From Marinibaculum pumilum (GTDB lineage: Bacteria; Pseudomonadota; Alphaproteobacteria; Ferrovibrionales; Ferrovibrionaceae), in assembly GCF_042646425.1 (NCBI RefSeq), contig NZ_JBHRTR010000001.1:1-26859 (forward strand): DNA of 26,859 nucleotides, given 5' to 3'. Under the pieces are notes generated by a model. That model was given only the letters and a program-made list of their open reading frames with translations. It was not told where the DNA came from and made no database searches. The translations under genes were made by a program, and so were the position numbers. Below are positions 8,263-15,315 of the stretch, piece after piece (the first letter of the stretch is position 1; each line of letters opens with the position of its first letter).

Positions 8263-9530
8263 GAGAAGCGGTCGATGCGGAACGGCGAAAGGTCGATCGC
8301 GGGCGCCTCCCCCGCCATCAGCTGCGCCACCAGCCGCCCGGTGGGCGCGCCGGAGCACATGCCGACATGCTGGTGGCCGAAGGCGAAGATTGTCTTCGGG
8401 AAGCGGCGATCGCGGTCGATCACCGGCAGGCTGTCGGGCAGGCAGGGCCGGTGCCCCATCCAGTTCGACGGCCGGGCGGCCTGCAGGTCGGGGAACATCT
8501 CCTGGCAGATCTCCCCCAGCCGGTCGGCGCGGTCGTAGTTCGGCGCGGCGTCCAGCCCGGCCAGCTCCACCGTCCCGGCGATGCGCAGGCCCGGCGCCAT
8601 CGGGTTGGCGAAAACGCTGCGCCGATTCCACATCACCGTGCGGTTCACGGTAATGCCGGGATCGGCGAAGGTGACGTGATAGCCGCGCTGCGTCTCCAGC
8701 GGCACCCTGTGGCCCAGCCGGCCGGCCAGCCGCTTCGACCAGGCACCGGCGGCGATCACCAGCCCGTCGACCGGCAGACGCCCGTCGGCGGTGACCAGCG
8801 CCGTCGGCCCGTCGGGCCCGATCTCGATGTCGCGGACCTCCGCCTGCAGGATCTCGCCGCCATCGGCGGCCACCTGGCCGGCGATCGCCTTCACCAGGGC
8901 GGAGGGGTCGACGGTGCGCCCGTTGTCGGGGGCGAAGATGCCCTTCACGAACTTGCGGTTCAGCGCCGGTTCCAGCTGATGCATCTCCTCCGGGCCGACC
9001 ACGTCGAGCTGTGCGCCCAGCTCGCGGCGCAGCTGCAGCAGGCGGCCGGCGGCGGCGAACTCCGCCTCCGTCTCGTAGACGTAGAGGCAGCCGTTGCGCC
9101 GCACCAGGTCCTCCGCCCCGGCCGCCTTCAACAGCGGCTCATAGCAGTCGAAGACCGGGGTCATCAGGCTGGACATGGCGGTGGCGACCCGGCGCACTTC
9201 CTCCGGCCGGGCGTGGCGCAGGAAGCGGACCAGCCAGGGCGCGACGAAGGGCAGGTAGCGCCAGCGCACGGTGAGCGGCCCCAGCGGGTCCATCAACCAG
9301 CCGGGCACCCGCTTCCACATCCCCGGCATCGCCACCGGCAGCACTGCGCTGGGGCTGAGCGAGCCGGCATTGCCGAAGGAGGTCGCCATGCCCGGTTCCA
9401 GCCGGTCGACGATGGTGACGGCGAAGCCCGCCCGCTGCAGGTAGGCGGCGCTGCACACGCCGACGATGCCGGCACCGATCACGGTGACATGGCGCGGGCG
9501 GTCGGTGCTTGTCTTTGCGGTCTCTGTCAC
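8259..9530 (-). CDS. FAD-dependent oxidoreductase, D-amino-acid dehydrogenase (DadA) family
   Basis: A 423-aa flavoprotein of the DAO superfamily, expected to oxidise the C-N bond of an amino acid or secondary amine. The FAD-binding Rossmann motif VIGAGIVG lies at residues 17-24, followed by YLQRAGFAVTIVDR and ATSFGNAGSLSPSAVLP, typical of DadA-like proteins. C-terminal family blocks WMGHRPCLPDSLPVI and AFGHQHVGMCSGAPTGRLVA are present. The start is a GTG; no better start codon lies near the Rossmann fold, and the Shine-Dalgarno is weak. It is the first gene of the flavoprotein-hyuA-hyuB operon, and an operator shared with the Rieske operon lies just upstream. Sarcosine or N-substituted glycine oxidation is an alternative to D-amino-acid oxidation. 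Confidence 0.88.
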   Translation of the reverse strand: MTETAKTSTDRPRHVTVIGAGIVGVCSAAYLQRAGFAVTIVDRLEPGMATSFGNAGSLSPSAVLPVAMPGMWKRVPGWLMDPLGPLTVRWRYLPFVAPWLVRFLRHARPEEVRRVATAMSSLMTPVFDCYEPLLKAAGAEDLVRRNGCLYVYETEAEFAAAGRLLQLRRELGAQLDVVGPEEMHQLEPALNRKFVKGIFAPDNGRTVDPSALVKAIAGQVAADGGEILQAEVRDIEIGPDGPTALVTADGRLPVDGLVIAAGAWSKRLAGRLGHRVPLETQRGYHVTFADPGITVNRTVMWNRRSVFANPMAPGLRIAGTVELAGLDAAPNYDRADRLGEICQEMFPDLQAARPSNWMGHRPCLPDSLPVIDRDRRFPKTIFAFGHQHVGMCSGAPTGRLVAQLMAGEAPAIDLSPFRIDRFS

Positions 9531-9548
9531 CCGGCAGGCCTCGGTTTT

Positions 9549-9579
9549 GTTCGATCACCGAACATCGGTTCGGATATTA
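9549..9579 (-). promoter_or_regulatory. IclR-type operator and -10 region of the flavoprotein-hyuAB operon
   Basis: Read on the minus strand the site is TAATATCCGAAC-N4-GTTCG-N5-CGAACA. The three five-base half-sites occupy 9549-9572, and TAATAT just before them could be a -10 box. The same arrangement, with 11 of 12 leading bases identical, is found before the Rieske gene. Operators built from three related half-sites with GTTCG cores are known for PcaU/PobR-type IclR regulators, and a gene of that type lies 1 kb away. Because the site would cover the transcription start, repression is the likely mode. Confidence 0.7.
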
Positions 9580-9614
9580 GCCTAGAGGCAGGATCGCAGG
9601 CCGGCAATGCCCAC

Positions 9615-9653
9615 GGAATAACGCTGGGGGATAATGCTGGGGAATAATGCCGG
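9615..9653 (+). repeat. Three tandem 13-bp repeats in the SDR leader
   Basis: Three abutting 13-base units read GGAATAACGCTGG, GGGATAATGCTGG and GGAATAATGCCGG, differing at one to three positions. They end a few bases before the Shine-Dalgarno of the SDR gene. They could be a short replication-slippage product or a set of regulator half-sites; GATAAT in the middle unit could also serve as a -10 box. Confidence 0.65.
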
Positions 9654-9676
9654 GTCCGATTGGGAGGGGGGAGCCG

Positions 9677-10528
9677 ATGTTCCGGGACGATCTGCTGCGC
9701 GACGAACGGATCCTGGTCACTGGTGGCGGCGGCGATCTGGGCCGTGCCATGGCCGCACGGTTCCTGGACCTGGGTGCGTCGGTGGTGCTGTGCGGCCGCA
9801 GCCCGGAGCGGCTGGACGCGGCGCTTGCCGCCCCCGCCATCGCGCGCCATGCAGAACGCGCAACGGCGCTGCCCTGCGACCTGCGCGACCCGGCGGCCGT
9901 CGCCGCCATGATGGAGAGGATCTGGCAGGACGGACCGCTGACCGTGCTGGTCAACAACGCCGCCGCCAACTTCATCGCGCAGACGGAACGCCTTTCGGCG
10001 CGGGCGGCCGACGCGATCCTGGGGCCCAGCCTGCACGGCGCGCTCTACGCCACCCTGGAGGCGGGGCGGCGCTGGATCGATGCCGGCGACCGCGGCACCG
10101 TGCTCTCCATCCTCTCCACCTCCGCCCGCACCGGCCGCGCCTTCACCGCCCCGTCGGAGATGGCGAAAGCGGGACTGGAGGCGATGACGAAAAGCCTGGC
10201 GGTGGAATGGGGGCCGAAGGGTATCCGCATGGTGGCGATCGCACCCGGCGCGTTCGAGACGGAGACCGCCGCCCGCCAGCTGCGGCCCGGCGCGGGCGAC
10301 GGGGATGAGGGCGGCTTCGCCGGTCTCGCCGAATGGATCCCCGACGGCCGGCTCGGTCGGACGGACGAACTGGCCGACCTCGCCGCCTTCCTGCTCTCCG
10401 GTCCGGCGGCGCATATCACCGGCGAGACCATCGCCATCGACGGCGGGGCGCATCTGCGCAGTTCGGGTGCGGAGGACCTGCTGCGCTGGCCGCAGGAAAA
10501 GTGGGACGCGGTGCGGCAGCGGCGGTAG
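9677..10528 (+). CDS. Short-chain dehydrogenase/reductase-like protein lacking the catalytic tyrosine
   Basis: A 283-aa SDR-fold protein. The cofactor motif TGGGGDLG is at residues 15-22, the NNAA motif is present (LVNNAAANF), and the C-terminal IAIDGGAHL is typical. At the active site, Ser147 is followed at +13 by Ser160 rather than Tyr, within PSEMAKAGLEAMTKSLAVEWG, while Lys164 is kept. Ser-x3-Lys resembles the 2,4-dienoyl-CoA reductase subgroup, but the tyrosine that subgroup uses 11 residues earlier is also absent (Ser149). Activity as a normal alcohol dehydrogenase is therefore uncertain. The start follows a strong GGGAGGGGGGAG; an ATG ten codons upstream is less likely. It is divergent from the flavoprotein-hyuAB operon and ends seven bases from the convergent iclR-type gene. 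Confidence 0.85.
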   Translation: MFRDDLLRDERILVTGGGGDLGRAMAARFLDLGASVVLCGRSPERLDAALAAPAIARHAERATALPCDLRDPAAVAAMMERIWQDGPLTVLVNNAAANFIAQTERLSARAADAILGPSLHGALYATLEAGRRWIDAGDRGTVLSILSTSARTGRAFTAPSEMAKAGLEAMTKSLAVEWGPKGIRMVAIAPGAFETETAARQLRPGAGDGDEGGFAGLAEWIPDGRLGRTDELADLAAFLLSGPAAHITGETIAIDGGAHLRSSGAEDLLRWPQEKWDAVRQRR

Positions 10529-10534
10529 CCGGAC

Positions 10535-11335
10535 CTACAGGAGCTGCGTGCGCAGCGCCGCCGCCTCGCGCTGCAGGACCGGCAGGAAGCGGTCGCGCAA
10601 GGTGTCAAGGCTGGCGGCCTCCACCCGGGCGCCGACATTCAGCGCCGCGACCGCCTTGCCGTCCAGCCGCCGCAGCGGCACCGCGACGGAGCGGAACCCC
10701 AGCTCCGCCTCCTGGTCGACGATCGCATAGCCGTCCGCGCCGGCAGCCGCGATCCGGTCCAGCAGGTCGCCGCGGCCGGTGACCGTGTGCGAGGTCGCCG
10801 GTGCCAGGTCGGAGCGGTCGAGGAGCGCGTCGCGTTCCGCCGCCGTCAGCTCCGCCAGCAGCACCCGGCCCAGCGAGGTGCACCAGGCCGGCAGGCGGAA
10901 GCCGACCCCTGGGCCGACATCGATGAAGCGCGGCGGCGCGGCATGGGCGATCATCACCACCTGGGTGCCGTAGAGCACGGCGGTGGAGCAGGTCTCGCCC
11001 AGTTCCTTGGTTATCCGCTCGCAGGTCGGCTGCAGCACGGTGGAAACGGCACTGGAGGACAGGAAGGCGGCGGCCAGGTCCAGCACCTTCGGGGTCAGGC
11101 GGAACAGCCGCCCCTCCGCCTCGACATAGCCCAGATGCACGAAGGTCAGCAGCACCCGCCGGACGGTGGCGCGCGGCAGGTCGACCGCCTTCGCCAGCTC
11201 CGACAGGGTCATCTGCCGCGCCTCCTCGTTGAAGGCGCGGATCACCCGCATGCCGCGGGCCAGCGCCTCCGAGAAATCCGGCCCCGCCGCCTCCCGGCTG
11301 CGGCGTTCCGCGTCATCCTTGCGCAGACGCGCCAT
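10535..11335 (-). CDS. IclR family transcriptional regulator (PcaR/PcaU/PobR-like)
   Basis: A 266-aa DNA-binding regulator. The N-terminal winged helix spans about residues 25-85, including FSEALARGMRVIRAFNEEA, MTLSELAKAVDLPRATVRRV and LGYVEAEGRLFRLTPKVLDL, a pattern typical of the PcaR/PcaU/PobR branch. The C-terminal effector domain has RFIDVGPGVGFRLPAWCTSLG and DQEAELGFRSVAVPLRRLDG. Members of this branch sense aromatic acids or ring-cleavage products. The ATG is preceded by GAAGGAA. It is divergent from the Rieske operon, and the shared intergenic region holds the GTTCG/CGAAC operator, as does the flavoprotein promoter. It is the likely controller of this whole block; activator or repressor action is not proven. 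Confidence 0.92.
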   Translation of the reverse strand: MARLRKDDAERRSREAAGPDFSEALARGMRVIRAFNEEARQMTLSELAKAVDLPRATVRRVLLTFVHLGYVEAEGRLFRLTPKVLDLAAAFLSSSAVSTVLQPTCERITKELGETCSTAVLYGTQVVMIAHAAPPRFIDVGPGVGFRLPAWCTSLGRVLLAELTAAERDALLDRSDLAPATSHTVTGRGDLLDRIAAAGADGYAIVDQEAELGFRSVAVPLRRLDGKAVAALNVGARVEAASLDTLRDRFLPVLQREAAALRTQLL

Positions 11336-11367
11336 GGCGGTTCCTTCGACACAGGCCGGCCGGCGGC

Positions 11368-11397
11368 TTGCCCGGCCGGTCGCGATGAATGTATAAT
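11368..11397 (+). promoter_or_regulatory. Putative sigma-70 promoter of the Rieske operon
   Basis: TTGCCC, an 18-base spacer and a perfect TATAAT. The predicted start point, about seven bases after TATAAT, falls inside the GTTCG/CGAAC operator, which would let a bound regulator block initiation. Confidence 0.6.
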
Positions 11398-11400
11398 TTC

Positions 11401-11424
11401 CGAACGTTTGTTCGTTAGTCGAAC
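11401..11424 (+). promoter_or_regulatory. IclR-type operator of the Rieske operon
   Basis: Three half-sites are arranged CGAAC-N4-GTTCG-N5-CGAAC, immediately after TATAATTTC. Order, spacing and orientation relative to the downstream gene equal those of the site before the flavoprotein gene. The site also lies 66 bases upstream of the iclR-type start codon, so autoregulation is likely. Confidence 0.72.
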
Positions 11425-11506
11425 ATTGCCACAACGGCCGGCGCCTGTCCATGCGGCAACGTACCGGCCGACGGCACCTGTTCCGCCCATTCGCGGGAGG
11501 CCAAGG

Positions 11507-12847
11507 ATGATCACCCAGGACCGCAACGACCGCATGACCCGCATCGGCCCCGGCACGCCGGCGGGCAACTGGATGCGCCGCTACTGGCAACCGGTCGCGC
11601 TGTCGGACGAACTGGCCGGCAACCGGCCGCTGCGCGCCGTGCGCCTGCTGGGCCAGGACTTCGTGCTGTTCCGCGACGAGGCCGGCCGGCTGGGCTTCCT
11701 GGACCGCGACTGCCCGCATCGCGGCGCCGACCTGGCCTTCGGCCGCCTGGAGGATGGTGGCCTGCGCTGCGTCTTCCACGGCTGGCTGTTCGATACCGAG
11801 GGCAAGTGCCTGCAGACCCCGGCGGAACCGCCGACCAGCCGGATCTGCCAGCATGTCCGGCAGCCCTCCTACCCGGTGGTGGAGCGCAACGGCATGATCT
11901 TCGCCTATATCGGCGGGGGCGATGCGCCGGCCTTTCCCGCCTTCGACTGCTTCGCCGCGCCCGACAGCCATGTCTTCGCCTTCAAGGGGCTGATCGAGTG
12001 CAACTGGCTGCAGGCGCTGGAGGTCGGCATCGACCCGGCCCATGCCTCCTTCCTGCACCGCTTCTTCGAGGACGAGGACCCGGACTCCGCCTATGGCAAG
12101 CAGTTCCGGGCGAAGTCGACCGATTCCGACCTGACCATGACCCAGGTGCTGCGGCAGTTCGACTGCCCGGAGCTGCAGGTGGAGACCACCGACTACGGCA
12201 TGCGCCTGTTCGCCCTGCGCAAGCTGGACGAGGCGAAGATGCATGTCCGGGTCACCAACATGATCTTCCCGCACGGCTTCGTCATCCCGCTCAGCCCGGA
12301 GATGACGATCACCCAGTGGCATGTGCCGGTCGATGACGTCAGCTGCTACTGGTACGCCTATTTCACCAGCTTCACCGATGCGGTCGACAAGGAGGCGATG
12401 CGCGCCCAGCGCCTGGAACTCTACGAACTGCCGGACTACCGCTCGCGGCGGAACCGGTCCAACGACTATGGCTATGACGCCGCGGAGCAGCGCGACCGGA
12501 CCTATACCGGCATGGGCGAGGACATCAACGTGCACGACCAGTGGGCGGTGGAGAGCCAGGGCCGCATCCAGGACCGCACCCGCGAGCATCTGGGCGCCAC
12601 CGACAAGGGCATCGTCACCTATCGCCGCCTGCTGATGAAGGCGATCAAGGATGTGGAGGAGGCGCGCGCCCCGCTGCTCGCCCTGGGCGAGGAGGATGCC
12701 GGCACGATCACCGGCCCGGCGACCATCGACCTGGTGGCGCCGAGCGCGGAATGGGAAAACGCCTGGCGCGCCGGCGAGCAGCGCAAGCGGGCGAAATGCC
12801 CCTGGCTCGAGGACGCCAACACCGCCCAGTTCGACCGCGCGAGCTGA
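11507..12847 (+). CDS. Rieske non-heme iron oxygenase, phthalate dioxygenase-type alpha subunit
   Basis: A 446-aa terminal oxygenase for hydroxylation, dihydroxylation or O/N-demethylation, using electrons from a reductase not present here. The Rieske [2Fe-2S] motif is complete: Cys69-Pro-His71, sixteen residues, Cys88-x2-His91 (DCPHRGADLAFG and CVFHGWLFDTEG). The mononuclear iron site is visible as Asp176-x2-His179-x4-His184 in EVGIDPAHASFLHRFF. N-terminal RYWQPVALSDEL is typical of the phthalate 4,5-dioxygenase group. GGGAGG precedes the ATG at six bases. The GS-like gene follows after eight bases, so the two form an operon under the IclR-type operator. The pairing recalls aniline-degradation loci, where a GS-like enzyme and a Rieske oxygenase act in sequence; the substrate here is unknown. 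Confidence 0.92.
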   Translation: MITQDRNDRMTRIGPGTPAGNWMRRYWQPVALSDELAGNRPLRAVRLLGQDFVLFRDEAGRLGFLDRDCPHRGADLAFGRLEDGGLRCVFHGWLFDTEGKCLQTPAEPPTSRICQHVRQPSYPVVERNGMIFAYIGGGDAPAFPAFDCFAAPDSHVFAFKGLIECNWLQALEVGIDPAHASFLHRFFEDEDPDSAYGKQFRAKSTDSDLTMTQVLRQFDCPELQVETTDYGMRLFALRKLDEAKMHVRVTNMIFPHGFVIPLSPEMTITQWHVPVDDVSCYWYAYFTSFTDAVDKEAMRAQRLELYELPDYRSRRNRSNDYGYDAAEQRDRTYTGMGEDINVHDQWAVESQGRIQDRTREHLGATDKGIVTYRRLLMKAIKDVEEARAPLLALGEEDAGTITGPATIDLVAPSAEWENAWRAGEQRKRAKCPWLEDANTAQFDRAS

Positions 12848-12855
12848 GCATCGAA

Positions 12856-14292
12856 ATGGCAAGCTTCGTAGACCGGCACGGCCTCTGGACAGACGAACAG
12901 GAGAAGGCCGGACAGGAGGTCGAGGAGCGGCTGCGCACCGGCGCCTGCGGCGTGGTGCGCTTCGTCTTCCCCGACCAGCATGGCATCCTGCGCGGCAAGA
13001 CCCTGGTCACAGGCACCGCCCTGTCGGGCCTGCGCAACGGCTTCCCGATCACCTCCACCCTGCTGCTGAAGGACACCTCCCACAAGACGGTCTTTCCGGT
13101 CTTCACCGCCGGCGGCGGCTTCGGCGAGCGGCAGCTGCAGGGTGCGGCGGACGTCATCATGGTCCCCGACCCGGCCACCTTCCGCACCCTGCCCTGGGCG
13201 CCGCATTCGGGCTGGATCCTCTGCGACCTCTATTTCCCCGACGGCAAGCCGGTGCCGTTCGCCACCCGCGACCTGCTGCGCCGCCAGGTCGCGGCGCTGG
13301 GCGAGGCCGGCTACGACTTCATGTCGGGGCTGGAGGTGGAGCTGCACCTGTTCCGCATCACCGACCCGAAGCTTGGCCTGGGCGATGCCGGGCAGCCCGG
13401 CAGCCCGCCGGAGGTGGAGCTGCTGACCCAGGGCTTCCAGTACCTGACGGAGCTGCGCTACGACCAGCTGGACCCGCTGGTGGAGGTGATCCGCGCCACC
13501 TGCGAGGGGCTGGCCCTGCCGCTGCGCTCCATCGACGTGGAGTTCGGCCCCAGCCAGCTGGAGCTGACCTTCCAGCCGGCGACCGGGATCCTGCCCGCCG
13601 ACCAGATGATGATGCTGCGCAACGCGGTGAAGCAGGTCTGCCGGCGGGAGGGCATCCACGCCACCTTCATGTGCCGGCCGAAGATGCCGTCGGTGATGTC
13701 CTCGGGCTGGCACCTGCACCAGTCCCTGGTCGACCGGAACACCGGCACCAACGCCTTTATCCCGGACGGGGACGAGGTGCTGCCGCCGGCCGGCATGGCC
13801 TACCTGGCCGGCCTCTTGGCCCATGCCCGCGACCTGGCCGCCTTCGCCACGCCGACGATCAACGGCTATCGCCGCTACCGCCCCAATTCGCTGGCGCCGG
13901 ACCGGGCCAGCTGGTCCCGCGACAATCGCGGCGTGATGCTGCGGGTGTTGAGCCAGAAGGGCGACCCCGCCTCGCGGATCGAGAACCGGCTGGGCGAGCC
14001 CGCGGCGAACCCCTATCTCTACCTCGCCTCGCAGATCGCCGCCGGCCTGGACGGCCTGAACCGCGGGCTCACCCCGCCGCCGCCGGTCGACACGCCGTAC
14101 GACAATGACAGCCCGCGCCTGCCCACCTCGCTGCCGGAGGCCCTGGCGGCGATGGCCGACAGCCCGTTCGTGGCGGAGGCGTTCGGCAAGCCCTTCGTGG
14201 ACTATTTCCTGACCATCAAGCGGGCGGAGGTCGAGCGCTTCAACCTCGACGTCACCGAGTGGGAACAGCGGGAATATTTCGACCTGTTCTGA
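12856..14292 (+). CDS. Glutamine synthetase-like gamma-glutamyl ligase
   Basis: A 478-aa member of the glutamine synthetase superfamily, of the kind that joins glutamate to amines (GlnA-like PuuA, TdnQ or IpuC types) rather than the housekeeping enzyme. Visible blocks: SGLEVELHLF (metal-binding Glu), FGPSQLELTFQP, a PSVMSSGWHLHQSL motif corresponding to the GSGMHxHxSL loop, NSLAPDRASWSRDNRGVMLRV, and the ASRIENRLGEPAANPYLYLA C-terminal active-site block. No adenylylation-site context of GlnA was recognised. It begins eight bases after the Rieske stop and is probably translated from the same message. Gamma-glutamylation of an amine substrate, protecting or activating it for oxidation, is the expected role by family analogy. 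The acceptor is unknown. Confidence 0.88.
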   Translation: MASFVDRHGLWTDEQEKAGQEVEERLRTGACGVVRFVFPDQHGILRGKTLVTGTALSGLRNGFPITSTLLLKDTSHKTVFPVFTAGGGFGERQLQGAADVIMVPDPATFRTLPWAPHSGWILCDLYFPDGKPVPFATRDLLRRQVAALGEAGYDFMSGLEVELHLFRITDPKLGLGDAGQPGSPPEVELLTQGFQYLTELRYDQLDPLVEVIRATCEGLALPLRSIDVEFGPSQLELTFQPATGILPADQMMMLRNAVKQVCRREGIHATFMCRPKMPSVMSSGWHLHQSLVDRNTGTNAFIPDGDEVLPPAGMAYLAGLLAHARDLAAFATPTINGYRRYRPNSLAPDRASWSRDNRGVMLRVLSQKGDPASRIENRLGEPAANPYLYLASQIAAGLDGLNRGLTPPPPVDTPYDNDSPRLPTSLPEALAAMADSPFVAEAFGKPFVDYFLTIKRAEVERFNLDVTEWEQREYFDLF

Positions 14293-14325
14293 CAACCCTG
14301 GCGCTTCGGCGCCCCAATAGTTCCT

Positions 14326-14446
14326 GTCATCCCCGGGCCCGACCCGGGGATCGATCAACGCTCGGCGACGCCGCTCATTCTTGCAGCGGTGCCGTCCTGC
14401 CATGATCCTCGGCCAATGGCGCGGAACTCTGGGCCCGAGGATGACG
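14326..14446. repeat. Full-length copy of the GTCATCC/GGATGAC palindromic repeat
   Basis: The 121-bp element is bounded by GTCATCCCCGGGCCC and by the inverted copy of GTCATCCTCGGGCCC. Inside are two local hairpins: a 9-bp stem with a 5-base loop at 14329-14351 (ATCCCCGGG core) and an 8-bp stem ATCCTCGG/CCGAGGAT near the right end. It fills most of the gap after the GS-like gene, and the first hairpin may act as a terminator or a message-stabilising structure. Its right end matches the small element at the left edge of the window. It may split the dehydroquinase-like gene from the Rieske operon. Confidence 0.7.
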
Positions 14447-14503
14447 GCGGGCCCGGTGGCTCCGCCGCGCCCGGAAAGGCAGTCGGCGGCACGGGAGGGC
14501 GGC

Positions 14504-14983
14504 ATGGCCGAGCTGACGATCCTGAACGGACCCAACCTGAACCTGCTGGGCGAACGCGAGCCGGAGATCTACGGCACCACCACCCTGGCGGCGATCGAAG
14601 ACAGCTGCCGCGACCTGTGCGGCAGCCTGGGCATCGAGCTCGTCTTCCGGCAGTCCAATGTCGAGGGCGAGCTGATCAATCTTATCCATGCGGCCCGCCG
14701 GACCTCGCAGGCGCTGGTGATCAACCCGGCCGGCCTGTCGTTCTATTCGGTTTCCCTGGTCGATGCGCTGCGCACCTTCGCCGGGCCGATCGTGGAACTG
14801 CACCTCTCCAACATCCATGCCCGCGACGAGCTGCACCGGCACTCGATCGTCTCGTCCAGTGCGACAACGGTGATCTGCGGCGCCGGCCCCTACGGCTATA
14901 CCCTCGCCGTCCTGGCCGCCGCCCGCGCCCTGGGGGCGCTGCCCGCCGGCCTGCCGGAGGCGATCCGCAGCGGGCCGGCATGA
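14504..14983 (+). CDS. Type II 3-dehydroquinate dehydratase-like protein with altered substrate pocket
   Basis: A 159-aa protein of the type II dehydroquinase (AroQ) fold, full length for the family. Catalytic-loop residues are kept: NGPNLNLLGEREPEIYG contains the Arg (18) and Tyr (23) used in catalysis. Asn74, His100 and Ser102 (HLSNIHARDEL) and Asp87 are also present. From memory of the M. tuberculosis enzyme, however, the substrate-binding His81 is replaced by Phe80 (NPAGLSFYS instead of N-G-L-T-H-T-S) and Arg112 is replaced by His111. This suggests a dehydratase on a different substrate rather than shikimate-pathway AroQ. GGGAGG precedes the ATG. It lies 211 bases after the GS-like gene, beyond a repeat element, so shared transcription with the catabolic operon is plausible but unproven. 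Confidence 0.85.
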   Translation: MAELTILNGPNLNLLGEREPEIYGTTTLAAIEDSCRDLCGSLGIELVFRQSNVEGELINLIHAARRTSQALVINPAGLSFYSVSLVDALRTFAGPIVELHLSNIHARDELHRHSIVSSSATTVICGAGPYGYTLAVLAAARALGALPAGLPEAIRSGPA

Positions 14984-14994
14984 CACGGTACGAT

Positions 14995-15022
14995 TTGCGC
15001 CGGGGCCAATCGCTTCTAGTAT
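14995..15022 (+). promoter_or_regulatory. Putative promoter of the antitoxin gene
   Basis: TTGCGC and TAGTAT are separated by 16 bases. Initiation would fall near 15030, leaving a short leader that contains the CGGGAG Shine-Dalgarno used to pick the antitoxin start. Confidence 0.45.
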
Positions 15023-15050
15023 CGACGGGGTGCGCAGCCGGGAGCCGCCA

Positions 15051-15305
15051 GTGGCAAAGATGACACCGATCGACCTGGGGCCGCATTTCGAGCGGCTGAT
15101 CGCCGACGAAATCGCCTCCGGCCGCTATGCCTCCGCCGGTGAGGTGGTCCGCGACGGCCTGCGTCTGGTGGAAGAACGGCGGCAGCGTCTCGAGGCATTG
15201 GACCGTGCGATCGATGCCGGCCTGGCCAGCGGCATCGCCGAGGATTTCTCCTGGGACGACATGCAGGCGCGGGTCAGGACGCGGGTCGCAGACCGGCAGT
15301 CGTGA
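15051..15305 (+). CDS. parD: ParD-family type II antitoxin, orphaned
   Basis: An 84-aa antitoxin of the ParD/CC2985 type. The N-terminal ribbon-helix-helix region shows LGPHFERLIADEIASGRYAS and AGEVVRDGLRLVEERRQRLE, the hallmark of the family. The C-terminal part (FSWDDMQARVRTRV) would normally wrap the ParE toxin. The GTG start is favoured because CGGGAG precedes it at six bases; a further GTG seven codons upstream would be nearly leaderless and an ATG three codons later has no good ribosome site. The toxin reading frame that follows ten bases later is broken off after about 16 codons, so this is now an orphan. It may survive as an autoregulator or as an antidote to another ParE copy. Confidence 0.85.
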   Translation: MAKMTPIDLGPHFERLIADEIASGRYASAGEVVRDGLRLVEERRQRLEALDRAIDAGLASGIAEDFSWDDMQARVRTRVADRQS

Positions 15306-15315
15306 TCGCCTGAAC

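Noticed and set aside
8263..8631. Upstream extension of hyuA.
   Set aside because: It lies inside the flavoprotein gene in another frame; the ATGA overlap at 8259-8262 gives the real start.
4826..9647. Several long plus-strand open frames opposite the hyuB, hyuA and flavoprotein genes.
   Set aside because: They are shadows of high-GC codon usage, rich in Arg, Ala, Gly and Pro, with no recognisable domains.
10787..11506. Long in-frame extension of the Rieske gene.
   Set aside because: It runs antisense through the IclR gene and the operator; the ATG at 11507 has a good Shine-Dalgarno and matches the family start.
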